From NCBI RefSeq assembly GCF_900102035.1, contig NZ_LT629689.1, positions 5,862,501 through 5,926,500 on the forward strand: 64,000 nucleotides of DNA. Direction: 5' to 3'. Shown piece by piece: positions 61,710 through 64,000 of the stretch. This DNA is from Pseudomonas extremaustralis (GTDB taxonomy: Bacteria > Pseudomonadota > Gammaproteobacteria > Pseudomonadales > Pseudomonadaceae). Both the position numbers and the translations under genes were made by a program. Below the pieces are notes generated by a model. It did not search any database, was not told the DNA's origin, and saw nothing but the letters and a program-made list of their open reading frames with translations. Every line of letters starts with the position of its first letter. Position 1 is the first letter of the stretch.

Positions 61710-63494
61710 CTAGATCCATGGGTGGGAGCGCTCTGCAAAGTCGATAGCCGGATCGGGCTCGGGTGAACAAATGAAGTCCGTGAGCGCGCCGTCGGCCATC
61801 AGCACGTTACGGTCGGTATGGTGCAAGGCGGTGAGGCGATGGGTGATCAGTACCACGGCAAGCTCGGGCCTGGCAGCGCGCAGGGCTTGCAGAAAGCGGC
61901 TCTCGCTCAATTGGTCCAGTGCTGCCGTGGCCTCATCCAGAACCAGCAGCACCTGGGCATGGGCTACCGCGCGAGCAAGCCCGATGCGTTGCCGCTCGCC
62001 GCTCGATAGCTGTTGCTCGAACGCCTCCACAGGCGTGTCCAGGCCTTGAGGAAGGCGGTTCAGCAGGGCGTCGACACCGGCAATGGCCAGTGCGTCGCTG
62101 AGCGTCTGCTCTGCACTGCAGCCCAGAAAGGCTAGGTTGTCGCGCAGCGTGCCAGGAATCAGCGTCGTGCCAGAGGCGGCATAACCGATGGTGCGACGCT
62201 CAACTGGTAGGTCGAGCCATTGCAGCGTGCCATGGTTTGGCTGCAGTTCACCGATCAGTACATCCACCAATGTCGATTTGCCCACGCCCGATTCGCCGAC
62301 CAAGCCCAGCCACTCCCCTTGGGCGATGCTCAGGTTCAGGTTGTGGATAACTGCCTGACTGGCCTGGGGGTAACGGTACTGCAGCGCCTCGCACAGCAGC
62401 ACCGGCTGGAGCGGGGCGCGAGCAGGTGCTGCGTGCTGTTGGGGGCCCGCTGGGGGTGTTCGGTAGGGCGAGTCGGGCGAGGTCAATTCCTCAAAATACG
62501 GGCGTGAGAAGCGCAGCGTCTGCAGGCTGAGCAGTACACGCCGAAAACCTGGCAGCAACCGCAAGCCCACGGCTGAAAACAGGGCCATTGCATGCAGGTC
62601 CGTTTGTCCGCTTCCCTTACTGGCCACTAGTACGCACAGCACCAGCATCATCAGGAAAAACAGCTCCATGACGGGTGACTGGACCTCCATCAGCGTGCGT
62701 TCGCGGGCCGTGGCGCGGGCGAAGCGTTTGGCTACCGGGTAATAGCGCTCCAGTACCGCCTGCACACGGCCATACAGGTGTATTTCGCGCAGGCAGGCAA
62801 TGCTGTCGGTGACCCAGCGCTGCATCAGCACCTGACTTTCTCCTCTGCGGGTTTCCCTGATGTCGTTGAGCACCAAGGACAGGGCGCCGCCAACGCCGGC
62901 GGCCAGCAGCAATGCACCGAGCAGCATCGCCGTCGCCAGAGGCTCCAGAGCCAGCAACACGCAGAGCAGGAGAGTGACCACCAACACTTCAGTGAGCAGC
63001 TCCAGGCTTGGCAAGAGGGTGCCTATGACGATTCTGGGCGCCATGTAGTTGACGGCCACATTGCTGCCCTGGGCCGTTGTGTTTGAGAGCTGCGCAACGG
63101 GGCGGGTCAATTCGTGCTGGAAAATACTCAACGAGATCATCAGCGTCCAGGCGTCGATCAGCCGGCTACGTGCGGCAGACAGCAACGGCGCCAGCACGCC
63201 CTTGCCCAGCACCAGGGCCACCACCAGCAGCGGCAGTGGGGATACGCCGCTACCGGCAAACGCTGCCCATTGCGTTTCGAGTTGTGCATACCAGCCGGAG
63301 GGCGTTCGCCCCGTCGGTAGCAGCGTGCCCAGCAGGATCGCCACCAGCAACGCACAGAACGTATCGATGGCGGCCTTGGCCAGCAGCAGCGTCAGCATCG
63401 ACACAATGCTGGACGTGCTGGCGCCACAGCGTCTGACGAAGGCCAGTGCCCGTGGTGGAAGGTCGAACAGTGCAAAGGGTTTCACAAGTTTCAT
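61710..63494 (-). CDS. ABC exporter, TMD-NBD fusion (lasso protein D candidate)
   Basis: 594 residues: about six transmembrane helices in the first 330 residues and an ABC ATPase at about 360-590 with Walker A GESGVGKST, signature LSSGERQRIGLARA and Walker B VLLVLDEATAALD. The architecture equals the single-chain exporters that secrete lasso peptides and give immunity. It overlaps the next upstream gene by four bases. Its proximity to the lasso locus makes it the likely exporter, though the gene between them is a methyltransferase on the other strand. Confidence 0.85.
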   Translation of the reverse strand: MKLVKPFALFDLPPRALAFVRRCGASTSSIVSMLTLLLAKAAIDTFCALLVAILLGTLLPTGRTPSGWYAQLETQWAAFAGSGVSPLPLLVVALVLGKGVLAPLLSAARSRLIDAWTLMISLSIFQHELTRPVAQLSNTTAQGSNVAVNYMAPRIVIGTLLPSLELLTEVLVVTLLLCVLLALEPLATAMLLGALLLAAGVGGALSLVLNDIRETRRGESQVLMQRWVTDSIACLREIHLYGRVQAVLERYYPVAKRFARATARERTLMEVQSPVMELFFLMMLVLCVLVASKGSGQTDLHAMALFSAVGLRLLPGFRRVLLSLQTLRFSRPYFEELTSPDSPYRTPPAGPQQHAAPARAPLQPVLLCEALQYRYPQASQAVIHNLNLSIAQGEWLGLVGESGVGKSTLVDVLIGELQPNHGTLQWLDLPVERRTIGYAASGTTLIPGTLRDNLAFLGCSAEQTLSDALAIAGVDALLNRLPQGLDTPVEAFEQQLSSGERQRIGLARAVAHAQVLLVLDEATAALDQLSESRFLQALRAARPELAVVLITHRLTALHHTDRNVLMADGALTDFICSPEPDPAIDFAERSHPWI

Positions 63495-64000
63495 GGGCTT
63501 ACGGCGATCAAGGATTTGGGCAAGCCCAGGATTCGTTCGCGGATGATACGGGCAGCAGGAAACAAAATCTGCATCTGTCGACGGGTCAGGAGGCGGACGC
63601 TATCGACCATGAATTCGGCCTGTTGGTGGTTCGTTGCCCGCCGCCAATGCCCCAGCGTGGCGTGGCGTACCAGCCAGATCTTGAGGCGACGAGGCAGCCA
63701 GTGGAAAAACGGCGTCATGCAGTGCGGTTCGAGCGGACACCAGAAATCCGGCGTCTGGATAAAGTAGCGCTCGGCGACGCGTACCAACTCACGGGCAAAG
63801 CGTTCGACGCGCTCCGGGCTGCCCACATGCTCGATCACCGAGTTGGAATGCACGATATGAAAGGCGCGATTTTCGAACTGGCTCAGGTCGCAGCCATCGG
63901 CGCGCACCGAGCTGAAAGGGGGCTGCAGCAGCTGGCTGGCGGGCCCGGTGTTGAGCAGGGTGATCGACACCCGACGCGAGGCCAGGTAGGTCGCCGGCAG
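63491..64000 (-). CDS. SAM-dependent methyltransferase, N-terminus outside window
   Basis: About 170 residues are visible; the frame continues past position 64000. The Methyltransf_11 pattern appears as DLSQFENRAFHIVHSNSVIEHVGSPERVERFARELVRVAERYFIQTPDFWCPLEPHCM. Such enzymes are common in glycan and natural product clusters. It overlaps the exporter gene by four bases on the same strand and probably shares its transcript. Confidence 0.8.
   Translation of the reverse strand: MPATYLASRRVSITLLNTGPASQLLQPPFSSVRADGCDLSQFENRAFHIVHSNSVIEHVGSPERVERFARELVRVAERYFIQTPDFWCPLEPHCMTPFFHWLPRRLKIWLVRHATLGHWRRATNHQQAEFMVDSVRLLTRRQMQILFPAARIIRERILGLPKSLIAVSP

Overview
The window looks like the chromosome of a fluorescent-group Pseudomonas. 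The evidence is high GC with strong GC3 bias, the katB-ankB pair, glyA next to a MorA-type GGDEF/EAL protein, radA/mscL/fpr/cstA neighbourhoods of Pseudomonas type, and REP/REPIN repeats (GTAGGAGCGAGCTTGCTCGC family and GTGGGAGGGGGCTTGC family). No rRNA, tRNA, CRISPR array or complete insertion sequence was recognised.

Layout. 1-16.6 kb is mostly core genome: rlmG (cut by the window edge), a LuxR solo, fpr, mscL, katB-ankB, radA, a PilZ protein, the cstA-ybdD-yjiA pyruvate/carbon-starvation operon, glyA and morA. 16.7-25.7 kb is a one-strand biosynthetic operon. Read right to left it encodes a GntR regulator, a methyltransferase, a haem-oxygenase-like di-metal oxidase, a stand-alone carrier protein, a SyrC/CmaE-type aminoacyl transferase, an adenylation-thiolation didomain, a SyrB2/CmaB-type halogenase with the HxA signature, a VOC protein, a thioesterase, an AlaX-type tRNA editing protein and a LysE exporter. 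From the carrier protein onward this matches the coronamic acid order cmaD-E-A-B-C-T-U, with added genes. A BenE-family transporter diverges from the regulator across a perfect palindrome. 27-46 kb returns to core genes: ettA, gdhA, a Gre-like factor, a DUF4105 protein, a LonB-like protease, membrane and lipoproteins, then an MCP, an HD-GYP protein and CheV.

46-55 kb is accessory: an unrecognised ~530-residue protein, a WYL regulator lacking its N-terminal half, a small coiled-coil protein, a membrane glycosyltransferase-like protein, and an SDR / Tat-exported DJ-1 / NTF2-like / GlxA-type regulator / RidA group. 55.0-64 kb is a lasso peptide locus: B1 (PqqD-like RRE), B2 protease, HprK-like kinase and sulfotransferase on the plus strand, and cyclase, a 52-residue precursor and an unknown protein on the minus strand. 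It is flanked by two methyltransferases and an ABC exporter. The predicted core, SIYATSGNDGTFGFSNVS, would form a 9-residue ring (Ser1-Asp9) and ends in Ser, the residue that known lasso kinases phosphorylate.

The two most notable systems are the extended coronamic-acid-like halogenase operon and the kinase/sulfotransferase lasso peptide cluster.
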